A stretch of DNA of 64,000 nucleotides from JAVBJV01 sp031555315 (GCA_031555315.1 JAVBUO010000024.1:62001-126000); one strand, 5' to 3'. Counted from the stretch's first letter, positions 17,375-25,639 are shown. Notes: a model not told the origin generated them from the sequence alone. Program-made: numbers and translations.

Positions 17375-18346
17375 TCACGCCAATGCACTTCGGATCCGTT
17401 CCAGCAGCGCCGCCCGCTCCGCGCGCGCTTGCAAGGCGGACTCCATATCGACCTGCACAAACTGTGTCGGCATGTTCGGCTGCATCTGCCCGATCAGATC
17501 CATATCGGCCGAGATCACCGTACCGAGCATAAAGTAACCGCCGCCCGAAACCGCATCGCGATGCAAAATGATCGGTTCACTGCCGCTCGGCACCTGGATC
17601 GACCCATAGGGATAACAACTGTCGACGATATTGGACGGGTCCGCCCCCGCCCCGAAGGGCGGCTCGCGTTCGACGAACTGCAGCGGACGCCCGCCCCGGA
17701 AACGATACCCCATGCGGTCCGCTTCCGATGCCACCCGCCACTGATCGGCAAAAAAACTGTCGCGTGTTTCTTCCCGCAGCCGATGCCAGTAAAGGCCGGT
17801 GACGACGCGCAATCTGGCCGGTGTGTCCGGGCGGCGGCGCAGCTCTTGCGGCACACAACGCCCTTCCTTTGCCTGCCCGGCAACCCCGATCGGCAGTTCG
17901 TCCGCACTGGCGATCGGGCGCCCCTTGTAACCACCCAAGGCACCGATTCCGTAAGTCGACCGGCTGCCGAGCACCATCGGCACATCGATGCCGCCGGCAA
18001 TCGCAATATAGATACGCGCCCCGCTGTTCAGAACGCCGAACCGCAGCGTCTCGCCGGCTTTCACCGCCAGCGCCGTCCAGGCGGGCTTTTCCTCGCCACC
18101 GATCATGACGGGCATGTCGGCGCCGGTGACGGCGATCGTCGCATCCTGCATGAATTCAAGCTCGGGCCCGACGAACACCGCTTCGAGACAGGCCGCCCCT
18201 TCATCGTTGCCGACCAGCATGTTTGCCGCCCGTAAAGCCAGCCGGTCCATCGCGCCACCGATGGGAATGCCGAGATGAAAGTACCCCGGGCGGCCGAGGT
18301 CCTGAACGGTGGTGACGAATCCGGGGTTGATCACCTTAACGGCCAT
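17375..18346 (-). CDS. pxpC: 5-oxoprolinase subunit C / AHS2-domain carboxyltransferase-like protein
   Basis: 323 aa, starting VKVINPGFVTTVQDLGRPGY, the classical opening of the AHS2 (KipA/PxpC) family, with VLGSRSTYGIGALGGYKGR near residues 125-143. In E. coli PxpABC cleaves 5-oxoproline with ATP; the same fold forms half of the carboxyltransferase domain of urea carboxylase. The ATG at 18346 has a GGAGG site and overlaps pxpB by 11 bp. Its neighbours here include a biotin carboxylase and biotin carrier, so a carboxylase role is possible. Family firm, reaction uncertain. Confidence 0.88.
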   Translation of the reverse strand: MAVKVINPGFVTTVQDLGRPGYFHLGIPIGGAMDRLALRAANMLVGNDEGAACLEAVFVGPELEFMQDATIAVTGADMPVMIGGEEKPAWTALAVKAGETLRFGVLNSGARIYIAIAGGIDVPMVLGSRSTYGIGALGGYKGRPIASADELPIGVAGQAKEGRCVPQELRRRPDTPARLRVVTGLYWHRLREETRDSFFADQWRVASEADRMGYRFRGGRPLQFVEREPPFGAGADPSNIVDSCYPYGSIQVPSGSEPIILHRDAVSGGGYFMLGTVISADMDLIGQMQPNMPTQFVQVDMESALQARAERAALLERIRSALA

Positions 18347-19211
18347 TGATCACGCCCTCCAGCCTGGCATTGTAGCCGTCGATATCCGCTTGAAATTCCC
18401 GGAGATCAAAAACCACATCCTGTATGCGCGGCGCATAGCGCGCTGCCTCGATATCGGCGGCGATGGCATCGTGTGCGTCGCGCCCGATCGGTTTGAATTT
18501 GACGATGTCGCCGGGACGAAAGAACACCATGAAATCCCGGAGGTAACTGATCTTCTGGTCCGGATCGAAAATCGGCAGCGGCGTGATACCGAACATCTGG
18601 TAACCACCGGCGCCGCGCACCGAATAGATGCAGGAAAAACACCCGCCATGACCGATCGTCAGTTTCGGCGTATCGGTGCGCGGCCGCAGATATTTCGGTA
18701 CCTGCAGCTGCCGTGGCCGATCGACCATCTGATACATGAAGGGCAGCCCGGCGACGAAGCCGACCATGGAAACGAACCACGGCGATCCACTGTGCGCCGC
18801 GATAAAACTGTCGACCGAATCAAGACCGTTGACCCGCGCCGCATACTGAAGATCGGTCGAGTCAGGATCCTGATGGCGTTCACGAAACTTCATCAGTGTT
18901 TCATGCGTCCACGGATCTTCGTAGAAGACCGGGATCTCGATGATACGGGTTTTGATCACCGGTTCGGCCTTGTCCGCAACGTCCTCGATCGCGCGGACTT
19001 CCGCCAGCATGTCCTGCGGCTTGATCCTGTCCGGGTCGAATTTGATCTGGAAAGATGCATTGGCGGGGCAGATCTCGGTAACCCCCTTGATACCCGCCTG
19101 GCGAATGGCATTGGTCATCGACAGGCTTTTGAAGAAAGCCTCCAGCGACATGGATTCATCGCATTCGACAAACAGATGTTCGTCCCCACCGAATGAGTAC
19201 CGGTTCTTCAA
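18336..19211 (-). CDS. pxpB: 5-oxoprolinase subunit B / AHS1-domain protein
   Basis: 291 aa, about 70 longer than E. coli PxpB. It opens YSFGGDEHLFVEC, contains IEIPVFYEDPWTHETLMKF near the middle, and has GFVAGLPFMYQMVDR and SVRGAGGYQMFGITPLPIF, the conserved AHS1 (KipI/PxpB) blocks. The start appears to be TTG at 19211, overlapping the upstream biotin carboxylase stop as TTGA. Functional partner of PxpC. Extra length is spread through the N-terminal half; I cannot assign it a domain. Confidence 0.87.
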   Translation of the reverse strand: MKNRYSFGGDEHLFVECDESMSLEAFFKSLSMTNAIRQAGIKGVTEICPANASFQIKFDPDRIKPQDMLAEVRAIEDVADKAEPVIKTRIIEIPVFYEDPWTHETLMKFRERHQDPDSTDLQYAARVNGLDSVDSFIAAHSGSPWFVSMVGFVAGLPFMYQMVDRPRQLQVPKYLRPRTDTPKLTIGHGGCFSCIYSVRGAGGYQMFGITPLPIFDPDQKISYLRDFMVFFRPGDIVKFKPIGRDAHDAIAADIEAARYAPRIQDVVFDLREFQADIDGYNARLEGVINGR

Positions 19212-20605
19212 CTCACCACCTCCTGCACAAGAGCCGCGGGTTGCGATGGGGTCGTGAATTTCGTCTCGATCCAGTCTTCAAGAAAGCGCGTATGAAACCG
19301 GCCGGCACCGATCCCAGGATCACCCGCAAGTGCCGCATGCAGGGGAATCGTCGTCTGGATGCCCTCGATCTTCAGTTCTTCCAGTGCTACTCTCAGCCGT
19401 TGCAGGCAATCCGCGCGATCGGCACCCAGAACGATCAGCTTCCCCAGCAGGGAATCGTAAAACACAGGGACCGTATAGCCGGCGAAAAGCATGGTATCGA
19501 AGCGAACGTTCTCAGTTTGCGGCACGACGAGTTTCGATACCAGGCCCGGCCAGGGCATGAATCCTTTGAACGGGTCTTCGGCATTGATCCGGCATTCGAT
19601 GGCGTGACCCGAGACGGATATCTCCTCTTGACGTATGGAAAGCGGCTTTCCGCCCGCGATGCGCAGCATTTCCTGGACGAGATCGAAGCCGGTGATCATT
19701 TCAGTGACCGGATGCTCGACCTGGATGCGGGTGTTGACTTCCAGGAAATAGAATTCCTGACTGTCTGCGTCGTAGAGGTATTCGACCGTCCCGACACCGC
19801 AATAGCCGACCGAACGCGCCAGCGCGACGGCACTATCGCAAAGACGCCGGCGCACCGCATCCGGCAAACCGATGGCCGGCGCTTCCTCCCAGACTTTCTG
19901 ACGGCGCCGCTGCAACGAACATTCGCGTTCGTAACAGTGCACGAAATTTTTCCCGTCGCCGATGATCTGCACTTCGATGTGGCGCGCGTTCCGGATGGAT
20001 TTTTCAATATAGAGTCCACCATCGCCGAACGCTGCAGCGGCCTCGGCCGAGGCCTGTGGAAACTGGCGCTGCAAATCCTCGGGATCGTCAACGATACGAA
20101 TGCCCCGCCCGCCGCCGCCGGCTGCCGCCTTTATCATGACGGGAAAACCGATTTGCGCGGCAACCGCAGCGGCCTCTTCCACACCGCTGACGCGCCCTTC
20201 GCTGCCGGGCACGGTCGGAACGCCCGCCTCCCTCGCCTGCATACGCGCGGCGGTTTTGTCGCCGAGCAACCGGATCGCTGCACCATCCGGCCCGACAAAT
20301 TTCAAACCGGCCGCAACGACCGCCTCGGCAAAATCCGCATTTTCGGCCAGAAAGCCGTAACCGGGATGAACGGCATCAACCGCAGTATTTTTTGCCGCAT
20401 CGATGATCGCTGCGATATTCAGATAGGATTTTTTTGGCGTCGCAGGGCCGATCTCGACGGCTTCATCGGCCAGCTGAACGGCAAGCGATCCCGCGTCGGC
20501 CGCGCTGTAGACCTGGACCGTGCGCAGGCCGAGCGCCTTGGCCGCACGGTTGATACGCACGGCAATTTCACCACGATTGGCGATGAGCACCGAACGGATT
20601 TTCAC
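19208..20605 (-). CDS. Biotin carboxylase (AccC family), operon-specific paralogue
   Basis: 465 aa with the full biotin-carboxylase layout. The N-terminal domain is SVLIANRGEIAVRINRAAKA, followed by HPGYGFLAEN; the ATP-grasp glycine loop is KAAAGGGGRGIRIV. CSLQRRRQKVWEEAPA and FLEVNTRIQVEHPVTEMITG are catalytic. The GTG start at 20605 overlaps the carrier-protein stop as GTGA. It would carboxylate the biotin on the 82-aa carrier next door. Because it sits inside a pxp operon it is probably not the housekeeping acetyl-CoA carboxylase subunit. I leave the symbol blank for that reason. Confidence 0.92.
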   Translation of the reverse strand: MKIRSVLIANRGEIAVRINRAAKALGLRTVQVYSAADAGSLAVQLADEAVEIGPATPKKSYLNIAAIIDAAKNTAVDAVHPGYGFLAENADFAEAVVAAGLKFVGPDGAAIRLLGDKTAARMQAREAGVPTVPGSEGRVSGVEEAAAVAAQIGFPVMIKAAAGGGGRGIRIVDDPEDLQRQFPQASAEAAAAFGDGGLYIEKSIRNARHIEVQIIGDGKNFVHCYERECSLQRRRQKVWEEAPAIGLPDAVRRRLCDSAVALARSVGYCGVGTVEYLYDADSQEFYFLEVNTRIQVEHPVTEMITGFDLVQEMLRIAGGKPLSIRQEEISVSGHAIECRINAEDPFKGFMPWPGLVSKLVVPQTENVRFDTMLFAGYTVPVFYDSLLGKLIVLGADRADCLQRLRVALEELKIEGIQTTIPLHAALAGDPGIGAGRFHTRFLEDWIETKFTTPSQPAALVQEVVS

Positions 20606-20850
20606 GATTCGACCTCTGCCAGGACTTGGCCCGCCATCACCGCATCGCCGTCTTCGATCAGAAACTTGATGTTCGACCCGCTGACCCCGGCAGCGACCTC
20701 GTGATAGGACTTCATCACCTCGATAAGCCCGATCACATCCGTGGGCACCACCGCATCACCGTCGTTCTTGAAGACCGCACTGTCCGGAGATGGGCGGCGA
20801 TAGAATACGCCCGGCAATACTGTTCTGATTTCTGCAATTTTCATTTTCAT
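20602..20850 (-). CDS. Small biotinyl-domain carrier protein
   Basis: 82 aa consisting almost only of a biotinyl domain. The biotinylation site is GLIEVMKSYHEV, with the target lysine at residue 47; the usual AMKM core is VMKS here, with the key MK retained. DGDAVVPTDVIGL before it and FLIEDGDAVMAGQVLAEVES after it are the two symmetric hairpins of the fold. Unlike AccB, it has no long N-terminal part. Its start overlaps the pxpA stop as ATGA, and its own stop overlaps the carboxylase start. Confidence 0.87.
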   Translation of the reverse strand: MKMKIAEIRTVLPGVFYRRPSPDSAVFKNDGDAVVPTDVIGLIEVMKSYHEVAAGVSGSNIKFLIEDGDAVMAGQVLAEVES

Positions 20851-21641
20851 CCCCGCTGCTGTTTTTGTTTTGCCCCGGACAGTGGCGTAATATTGATACC
20901 CTCCGCGATCAGCGCTCTGTGCATCGTCTGCGCCATATCAAAGCTGCCCGGTGTATCGGAATGAAAGCAGACGGATTCGAATTCGATGTCGATGTCGTCA
21001 CCTTCGACGGTTCTCACCTTGCCGTCCTTACAGGCACGCAGCACCTTGTCGGCAACGGCGCCGGCATCCAGCCGGTTAACCCGACGCGCAAATACGATCG
21101 ATCCCGAACGGTCATAGTCACGATCCGCATAGAATTCACGGACAACCGGATGCCCGGCATCGATCGCAGCGCGATACGTTTCAGACATTCCCATACAGAA
21201 TATGAAAGTGCTGGGCGCGATCGTGCGCATCGCCTCGACGAACAGGCGCGACATTTCTTCGTTCGCGGCAAGCTCCATATAAAGCGCGCCATGCGGCTTC
21301 ACGTGCTGAAGGCTGCCGGCATGACGCCGCGTAAATTCGCGGAGCGCCCCGATCTGATAGATGATATCGTTGATGATCTCTTCGCTGGAGCCATTGATCC
21401 GGCGCCGCCCGAAGCCGTACAAATCGCGATATCCGGGATGCGCACCAATCCCGACCCCATGCTGGACAGCGAGCCTGACCGTCGCATCCATCAGATTGGG
21501 GTCACCCGCATGAAAGCCGGTGGCGATGTTCGCCGAACTGATGATCTGCATCAGGCCAGCATCATTCGCATCGCCAAGATGCCAATGGCCAAAGCCTTCG
21601 CCCATGTCGCAATTAATATCGACAGTCGATAGCGGCAACAT
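20847..21641 (-). CDS. pxpA: 5-oxoprolinase subunit A (LamB/YcsF family)
   Basis: 264 aa, beginning VDINCDMGEGFGHW, then SSANIATGFHAGDP and GIGAHPGYRDLYGFGRR, the metal/substrate-binding blocks of the YcsF family. KPHGALYMEL and REFYADRDYDRSGSIVFARR are also conserved. It is first in the minus-strand operon, with a strong GGAGG site 5 nt before the ATG. PxpA opens the lactam ring of 5-oxoproline together with PxpBC in E. coli; related systems may use other lactams or cyclic amides. Confidence 0.92.
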   Translation of the reverse strand: MLPLSTVDINCDMGEGFGHWHLGDANDAGLMQIISSANIATGFHAGDPNLMDATVRLAVQHGVGIGAHPGYRDLYGFGRRRINGSSEEIINDIIYQIGALREFTRRHAGSLQHVKPHGALYMELAANEEMSRLFVEAMRTIAPSTFIFCMGMSETYRAAIDAGHPVVREFYADRDYDRSGSIVFARRVNRLDAGAVADKVLRACKDGKVRTVEGDDIDIEFESVCFHSDTPGSFDMAQTMHRALIAEGINITPLSGAKQKQQRG

Positions 21642-21728
21642 ATCCTCCCTAAACCTTGGCGGGTTCTTTTGGGGGGCCTTTCGACCCCCGATATCTTCGG
21701 GTTGATTGACAGGTTAGAGGAGGAGCCA

Positions 21729-21776
21729 ATGGGTTTAAAATTTCTATTTTACAATCACGCGTATCGTATTTTTTGA
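21729..21776 (+). CDS. Possible 15-codon leader ORF upstream of the LysR gene
   Basis: ATG at 21729 is preceded by AGGAGGAG at near-ideal spacing and is followed by 14 sense codons (MGLKFLFYNHAYRIF) and TGA. It lies in the 295-bp interval between pxpA and lysR, on the lysR strand, and overlaps the AT-rich palindrome. It may be a leader peptide or chance. Confidence 0.2.
   Translation: MGLKFLFYNHAYRIF
21736..21751. promoter_or_regulatory. Candidate operator for the divergent pxpA/lysR promoters
   Basis: TAAAAT-TTCT-ATTTTA is a perfect 16-bp inverted repeat about 95-110 bp upstream of the pxpA ATG. LysR-type regulators usually bind an AT-rich dyad between their own gene and the target operon. 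The rest of 21642-21936 is AT-rich, with no other gene seen apart from two possible short leader ORFs. Confidence 0.4.
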
Positions 21777-21936
21777 TGTCACTTTCGCCACAAAGTTGCA
21801 TTGCTTCCGAAACACAAAGAAAACTATGGCGTTACGTGGCAAGAGAGGGAAAAATGCAACGGACACTTCAATTGAACGGATCGCGGTTTTTCTATTTGCG
21901 GCGATAGCGTTTTCGGAAAATAAGAAGGGCCTCTGA

Positions 21937-22842
21937 ATGTCGGTCAGCCTGCGCCAGATTCGCTACTTCGTCGCCACAGCAGAGCGCGGCCAGATCTCGC
22001 AGGCGGCAATCGAGCTGAGCATCTCGCAATCGGCGGTCACCACGGCGATCAAGGATCTGGAGCAGGTGATCGGCACGGAACTGTTCCACCGTTCGGCGCA
22101 AGGCATGGAGATGACAGTTGCCGGACGCCAGTTTCTTTTCCACGCCTACGACATTCTGAACAAGGTCGATGAAGCCGTAACGCAGCTTCTGCCGGCAGAC
22201 GATTTCTGCGGGCAACTGACAGTCGCTGCGACCTACACTGTGATGGGGTATTTCCTGCCACATCACCTCGGCCGGATCCGGCGTGCCTGGCCGAATCTCG
22301 AGATTCAACTGGTCGAGCTCAATCGTGAAGCCATCGAAGAAGGGCTGCTGGCCAACCGTTACGACATGGCCGTTCTGCTGACTTCCAACGTCATCAACTC
22401 CGACCTGACGACCGAAACACTGATGAGCTCACGCCGCCGCCTGTGGATTCCAGCCAGGCACCGCTTTCTGTCGCAGGAAACAGTAAGTTTGAAGGACGTT
22501 GCGGACGAGCCCTACATCATGCTGACGGTCGACGAAGCCGCGCACACCGTCGTCCGTTACTGGAGCACGACCCCCTATCGCCCGAACGTCAGGCTGCGTA
22601 CGTCGTCGGTCGAAGCGGTCCGTTCGCTCGTCGCCGACGGTCAGGGGGTGGCCATTCTGTCGGATATGGTGCTGCGCCCTTGGTCGCTCGAGGGCAAACG
22701 AATCGAAACGATCATGCTGACCGAACCCATCCCGCCCATGGAGGTAGGGCTTGCCTGGCGCCGCGGCATACAGTTCACGCCGGCCATGGAGGCCCTTCGT
22801 TCCTATTTCCATCAGACGTTTTTTCTGCCGTCGAACAGATAG
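21937..22842 (+). CDS. LysR-family transcriptional regulator
   Basis: 301 aa. The N-terminal winged helix reads LRQIRYFVATAERGQISQAA followed by SISQSAVTTAIKDLEQVIG, a standard LysR DNA-binding domain. The C-terminal part is the periplasmic-binding-protein-like effector domain (residues about 90-290). Divergent from the pxp operon across 295 bp, it is very probably that operon's regulator, responding to its substrate. The ATG at 21937 directly precedes the conserved first helix; GGCCTC upstream is a poor ribosome site. Confidence 0.9.
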   Translation: MSVSLRQIRYFVATAERGQISQAAIELSISQSAVTTAIKDLEQVIGTELFHRSAQGMEMTVAGRQFLFHAYDILNKVDEAVTQLLPADDFCGQLTVAATYTVMGYFLPHHLGRIRRAWPNLEIQLVELNREAIEEGLLANRYDMAVLLTSNVINSDLTTETLMSSRRRLWIPARHRFLSQETVSLKDVADEPYIMLTVDEAAHTVVRYWSTTPYRPNVRLRTSSVEAVRSLVADGQGVAILSDMVLRPWSLEGKRIETIMLTEPIPPMEVGLAWRRGIQFTPAMEALRSYFHQTFFLPSNR

Positions 22843-23195
22843 CTATACTGCGGTCCGATATTTCATGTCAGGCTCACCGTGCCGTGAACGTTGCCGACGC
22901 ATTGAGAATCAACGCTTCCAGATCATCTAAAGCGCGCCCAAACGACCCAGCGGACGATGTCGCTCCAGCGATCGCCCCGTGCCGGACAACGGGAGAATAT
23001 AACCATTTCGAAACGATGCCGGGCGGGATGACGTGCCCGGACGGTCGGATCGCTGACATCAAGCAGCGATCTCCGCGGCCGAAATCCGGCGCTGGTTGCG
23101 CTTTCAAACCATCAAGGCCCACGCGCAAACCCCGGCCAAACCTGCGCCTTGGCGCGACGCACCGGGTGGGAGAGATAGGTTGTGAGAGAGAAGAA
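22843..23195. other. Intergenic region, no gene supported
   Basis: 353 bp between lysR and tRNA-Gly. Open frames on both strands are short and lack ribosome sites or family features. One plus-strand frame runs through the tRNA and gives the well-known spurious tRNA translation. No integrase remnant or clear terminator seen. Confidence 0.5.
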
Positions 23196-23270
23196 TGGAG
23201 CGGGCGAAGGGATTCGAACCCTCGACCCCAACCTTGGCAAGGTTGTGCTCTACCCCTGAGCTACGCCCGC
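23196..23270 (-). tRNA. tRNA-Gly (anticodon GCC)
   Basis: Read on the minus strand, the 75 nt fold as a complete cloverleaf. The acceptor is GCGGGCG / CGCCCGC, the D-stem GCTC / GAGC, the anticodon stem CAACC / GGTTG with loop TTGCCAA, and the T-loop TTCGAAT. The discriminator is U and CCA is encoded. The anticodon GCC reads GGC and GGU. Confidence 0.97.
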
Positions 23271-23380
23271 ACTCCAGTCAGGGGCCGGTTTCTATGCGGA
23301 CTGAGGGGGGAATGCAAGCACGGACGGGAAAATTTTTCGCATACTGGCCGAAAGTTGTCTCAAAAGGCTAGTTTCCGGCC

Positions 23381-23917
23381 ATGATCCCGGTTTCAAACAC
23401 CCCCCTGCAGACACCCGACAGCCTGATTGCGCTGCTCGGCCGTCTGGAGATCCGGACCACCACGCATCACCATCCGGCGATGTTCACGGTCGCCGACGGC
23501 CTGCGCGTGCGCCAGGTGCTGCCCGGCGGGCATTGCAAGTCGCTGTTTCTGCGCTCCGAACGGGGACAATTCGTGCTGGCGGTGGTCGATGCGGCCCTGC
23601 GCGTGCCGATGGGGGCACTCAGCAGGTTTCTGGGCCTGGGACGGCTGTCTTTCGGCAGTGCGGCGGACATGTCCGCCCTGCTGGGTGTGCAGCCCGGCTC
23701 CGTCACCCCATTCGGGCTGGTGCACGACACCACACATGCGGTGCACGTGGTGCTGGACCAGGAAATGATCGACGGGCATGACCTGCTGAACTATCATCCG
23801 CTGGTCAACACGATGACCACAGCCATTGCGCCAGCGGATCTGTTGCGCTTTCTGGCACATACGGGGCATGAACCACAAATGGTCGATTTTACCGCCCTGA
23901 GGGTGGAGAATAACTGA
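23381..23917 (+). CDS. YbaK/ProX-type aminoacyl-tRNA editing protein
   Basis: 178-aa free-standing editing domain that hydrolyses mis-charged tRNA, in this subfamily usually Ala-tRNA-Pro. HHHPAMFTVADGLRV near residue 28 and GGHCKSLFLRS near residue 50 are the family's substrate-binding blocks. The C-terminal FHPL-like NYHPLVNTMTTAI ends the fold. The ATG at 23381 has no obvious ribosome site. It is followed, about 70 bp later, by the CnoX gene. Confidence 0.85.
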   Translation: MIPVSNTPLQTPDSLIALLGRLEIRTTTHHHPAMFTVADGLRVRQVLPGGHCKSLFLRSERGQFVLAVVDAALRVPMGALSRFLGLGRLSFGSAADMSALLGVQPGSVTPFGLVHDTTHAVHVVLDQEMIDGHDLLNYHPLVNTMTTAIAPADLLRFLAHTGHEPQMVDFTALRVENN

Positions 23918-23985
23918 ACACATCTTGTATCTGCCGTTAAAAGACGCATCTACAGGAACCGCCCTTGCAGGAGAGAACAGCAACG

Positions 23986-24921
23986 ATGGACACTCTGATC
24001 GGCCAGAACACCTCCCCCCCGGGCGGAGGCGCGGATCCGGTGATGGACGGCAGCCAGGCCACCTTCATGCAGGATGTGGTCGAGGCCTCGCGCCATGTGC
24101 CCGTGCTGGTCGACTTCTGGGCAACGTGGTGCGGCCCGTGCAAACAGCTGACCCCCATTCTGGAAAAGGTGGTCCGCGCCGCGCAGGGCCGCGTCAAGCT
24201 GGTGAAGATCGACATCGACAAGAACCAGGCACTGGTGCAGCAGCTCGCGCAACTGGGCCTGCCGCTGCAGTCGGTGCCGACGGTGGCCGCGTTCTGGCAG
24301 GGGCAGATCGCCGACCTGTTCCAGGGCGGCCTGCCGGAAAGCGAAGTGAAGCGGTTCATCGAGAATCTGCTGCGGGCCGCGGGCGGCGCGATGCCGTCCG
24401 CCGAACTGCTGGCCGAGGCGAAAACCGCGCTGGAAGCGGGCACACCCGAGCAGGCCGCCGGTCTGTTCTCGGCTGTGCTGGAAAGCGAGCCCGAGAACGG
24501 CGATGCCTGGGGCGGGCTGATCCGCGCGCTGATCGCCATGGGCCAGGAAGAACAGGCCGGCGAGGCACTGGAACAGGTGCCCGAAAAGGCCCGCGAACAC
24601 CCCGAGGTAGCCGGCGCCCGCGCCGCACTGACGCTGGCCGCCGAAGGGCGCGCGGCAGCGGCGGGCCTGTCGGCGCTGGAAGCGCGGCTGACCGAAAACC
24701 CCGCCGACCATCAGGCGCGTTACGACCTGGCCACGGCGCTGAACGCCATGGACCGCCGCGCCGACGCTGCCGCGGCGCTGCTGGAGATCATCCACCGCGA
24801 CAAGGCCTGGAACGATCAGGCGGCGCGCCAGCAACTGCTGAAATTCTTCGAGGCCTGGGGCTTCGAGGATCCCGCCACCATGGATGCGCGCCGCAAACTC
24901 TCGGCGCTGCTGTTTTCCTGA
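23986..24921 (+). CDS. cnoX: Thioredoxin-domain chaperone CnoX-like
   Basis: 311 aa. The N-terminal thioredoxin domain has VLVDFWATWCGPCKQLTPIL with Cys49 and Cys52, then SVPTVAAFWQG with the cis-proline. The C-terminal part (residues about 125-311) is an Ala/Glu-rich TPR-like helical region, the CnoX/YbbN arrangement. CnoX protects proteins from hypochlorite or oxidative aggregation and passes them to GroEL. The intact CxxC means it could also reduce disulfides, as described for Caulobacter CnoX, unlike E. coli YbbN, which lacks the first Cys. Start at ATG 23986; a TTG at 23965 is possible. Trm112 and DUF971 genes follow. Confidence 0.88.
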   Translation: MDTLIGQNTSPPGGGADPVMDGSQATFMQDVVEASRHVPVLVDFWATWCGPCKQLTPILEKVVRAAQGRVKLVKIDIDKNQALVQQLAQLGLPLQSVPTVAAFWQGQIADLFQGGLPESEVKRFIENLLRAAGGAMPSAELLAEAKTALEAGTPEQAAGLFSAVLESEPENGDAWGGLIRALIAMGQEEQAGEALEQVPEKAREHPEVAGARAALTLAAEGRAAAAGLSALEARLTENPADHQARYDLATALNAMDRRADAAAALLEIIHRDKAWNDQAARQQLLKFFEAWGFEDPATMDARRKLSALLFS

Positions 24922-24927
24922 GACCCG

Positions 24928-25119
24928 ATGATGAGCGACACGCAACAGCCCTCCCTCGACCCAAAACTGCTCGAGGTTCTTGTCTGCCCCGTCACCAAGG
25001 GGCCGCTGCGCTACGACCGCGCCGCGCATGAACTGATCAGCGACAAGGCGAAACTGGCCTTCCCGATCCGCGACGGCATCCCGATCATGCTGCCCGACGA
25101 GGCGCGCCGGATCGACTGA
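24928..25119 (+). CDS. Trm112 family protein
   Basis: 63 aa, LLEVLVCPVTKGPLRYD then LISDKAKLAFPIRDGIPIML, the full UPF0434/Trm112 signature. Only one Cys is left of the zinc-ribbon ligands, as in many bacterial YcaR-type proteins. In eukaryotes Trm112 activates methyltransferases; the bacterial role is not well defined. It sits 6 bp after cnoX and 7 bp before the DUF971 gene. Confidence 0.92.
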   Translation: MMSDTQQPSLDPKLLEVLVCPVTKGPLRYDRAAHELISDKAKLAFPIRDGIPIMLPDEARRID

Positions 25120-25126
25120 CCCGCCG

Positions 25127-25492
25127 ATGGACGCCCCGCCACGCGAACTGCGTTATGTGCGTGCGACGCGCCTGCTGCACATCGTGTTCGCGGATGGAAC
25201 GGCCTGCGATCTGCCGGCCGAGTATCTGCGTGTCGAAAGCCCCTCGGCCGAGGTGCAGGGGCACGGGCCGGGACAGAAGAAGATCGTCTCCGGACGGCAG
25301 CATGTGGGGATCATCGGCATCGAGCCGGTCGGCAATTACGCCGTGAAGATCCGCTTCGACGATCTGCACGACACCGGACTTTACACTTGGGCCTATTTGC
25401 GCGAACTGGCCGAACAGCACGCAACGCGCTGGCAGGATTATCTGAACGCGCTGGAGTCCCGCGGCCTGTCGCGCGCGCCCGGACGAACATGA
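25127..25492 (+). CDS. DUF971 domain protein
   Basis: 121 aa. LLHIVFADGTACDLPAEYLR and VESPSAEVQGHG, followed by VGIIGIEPVGNYAVKIRFDD and HDTGLYTWAYLRELA, are the typical DUF971 (GBBH-like N-terminal) blocks. These small proteins are often found near Fe-S or Mrp genes, but here the partners are cnoX and trm112. The stop overlaps a tiny ORF as ATGA. Biochemical role unknown. Confidence 0.9.
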   Translation: MDAPPRELRYVRATRLLHIVFADGTACDLPAEYLRVESPSAEVQGHGPGQKKIVSGRQHVGIIGIEPVGNYAVKIRFDDLHDTGLYTWAYLRELAEQHATRWQDYLNALESRGLSRAPGRT

Positions 25493-25566
25493 AGGCGGGC
25501 CTCGACACTCTGGCCATCGCCGGCAGTGTGTTGCTCCGCTACGACCCGCACTCTGGAAAGAGCTAA
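25489..25566 (+). CDS. Tiny ORF coupled to the DUF971 gene, possibly a gene remnant
   Basis: 25 codons (MKAGLDTLAIAGSVLLRYDP...) from an ATG overlapping the DUF971 stop. In a different frame the next 90 bp read LTQIIQQETGLPADEITPQ, which looks like the first helix and loop of an acyl-carrier-like domain. Together these suggest a decayed or frameshifted gene between DUF971 and the exonuclease. Neither part is long enough to be sure. Confidence 0.25.
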   Translation: MKAGLDTLAIAGSVLLRYDPHSGKS

Positions 25567-25639
25567 CGCAGATTATCCAGCAGGAAACCGGCCTGCCTGC
25601 GGACGAGATCACGCCGCAAACATGGTTGAACGGCTGATT

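Noticed and set aside
22874..23128. 84-codon minus-strand frame
   Set aside because: No ribosome site, no family motif, and proline/serine-rich composition of non-coding GC-rich DNA.
15800..23300. Possible integrative element with attachment site at tRNA-Gly
   Set aside because: No integrase, and no copy of the tRNA 3' end was found near rsmD; composition alone is insufficient.
22870..23384. Plus-strand open frame crossing tRNA-Gly
   Set aside because: Its SGRRDSNPRPQPWQG stretch is the well-known spurious translation of a reverse-strand tRNA gene.
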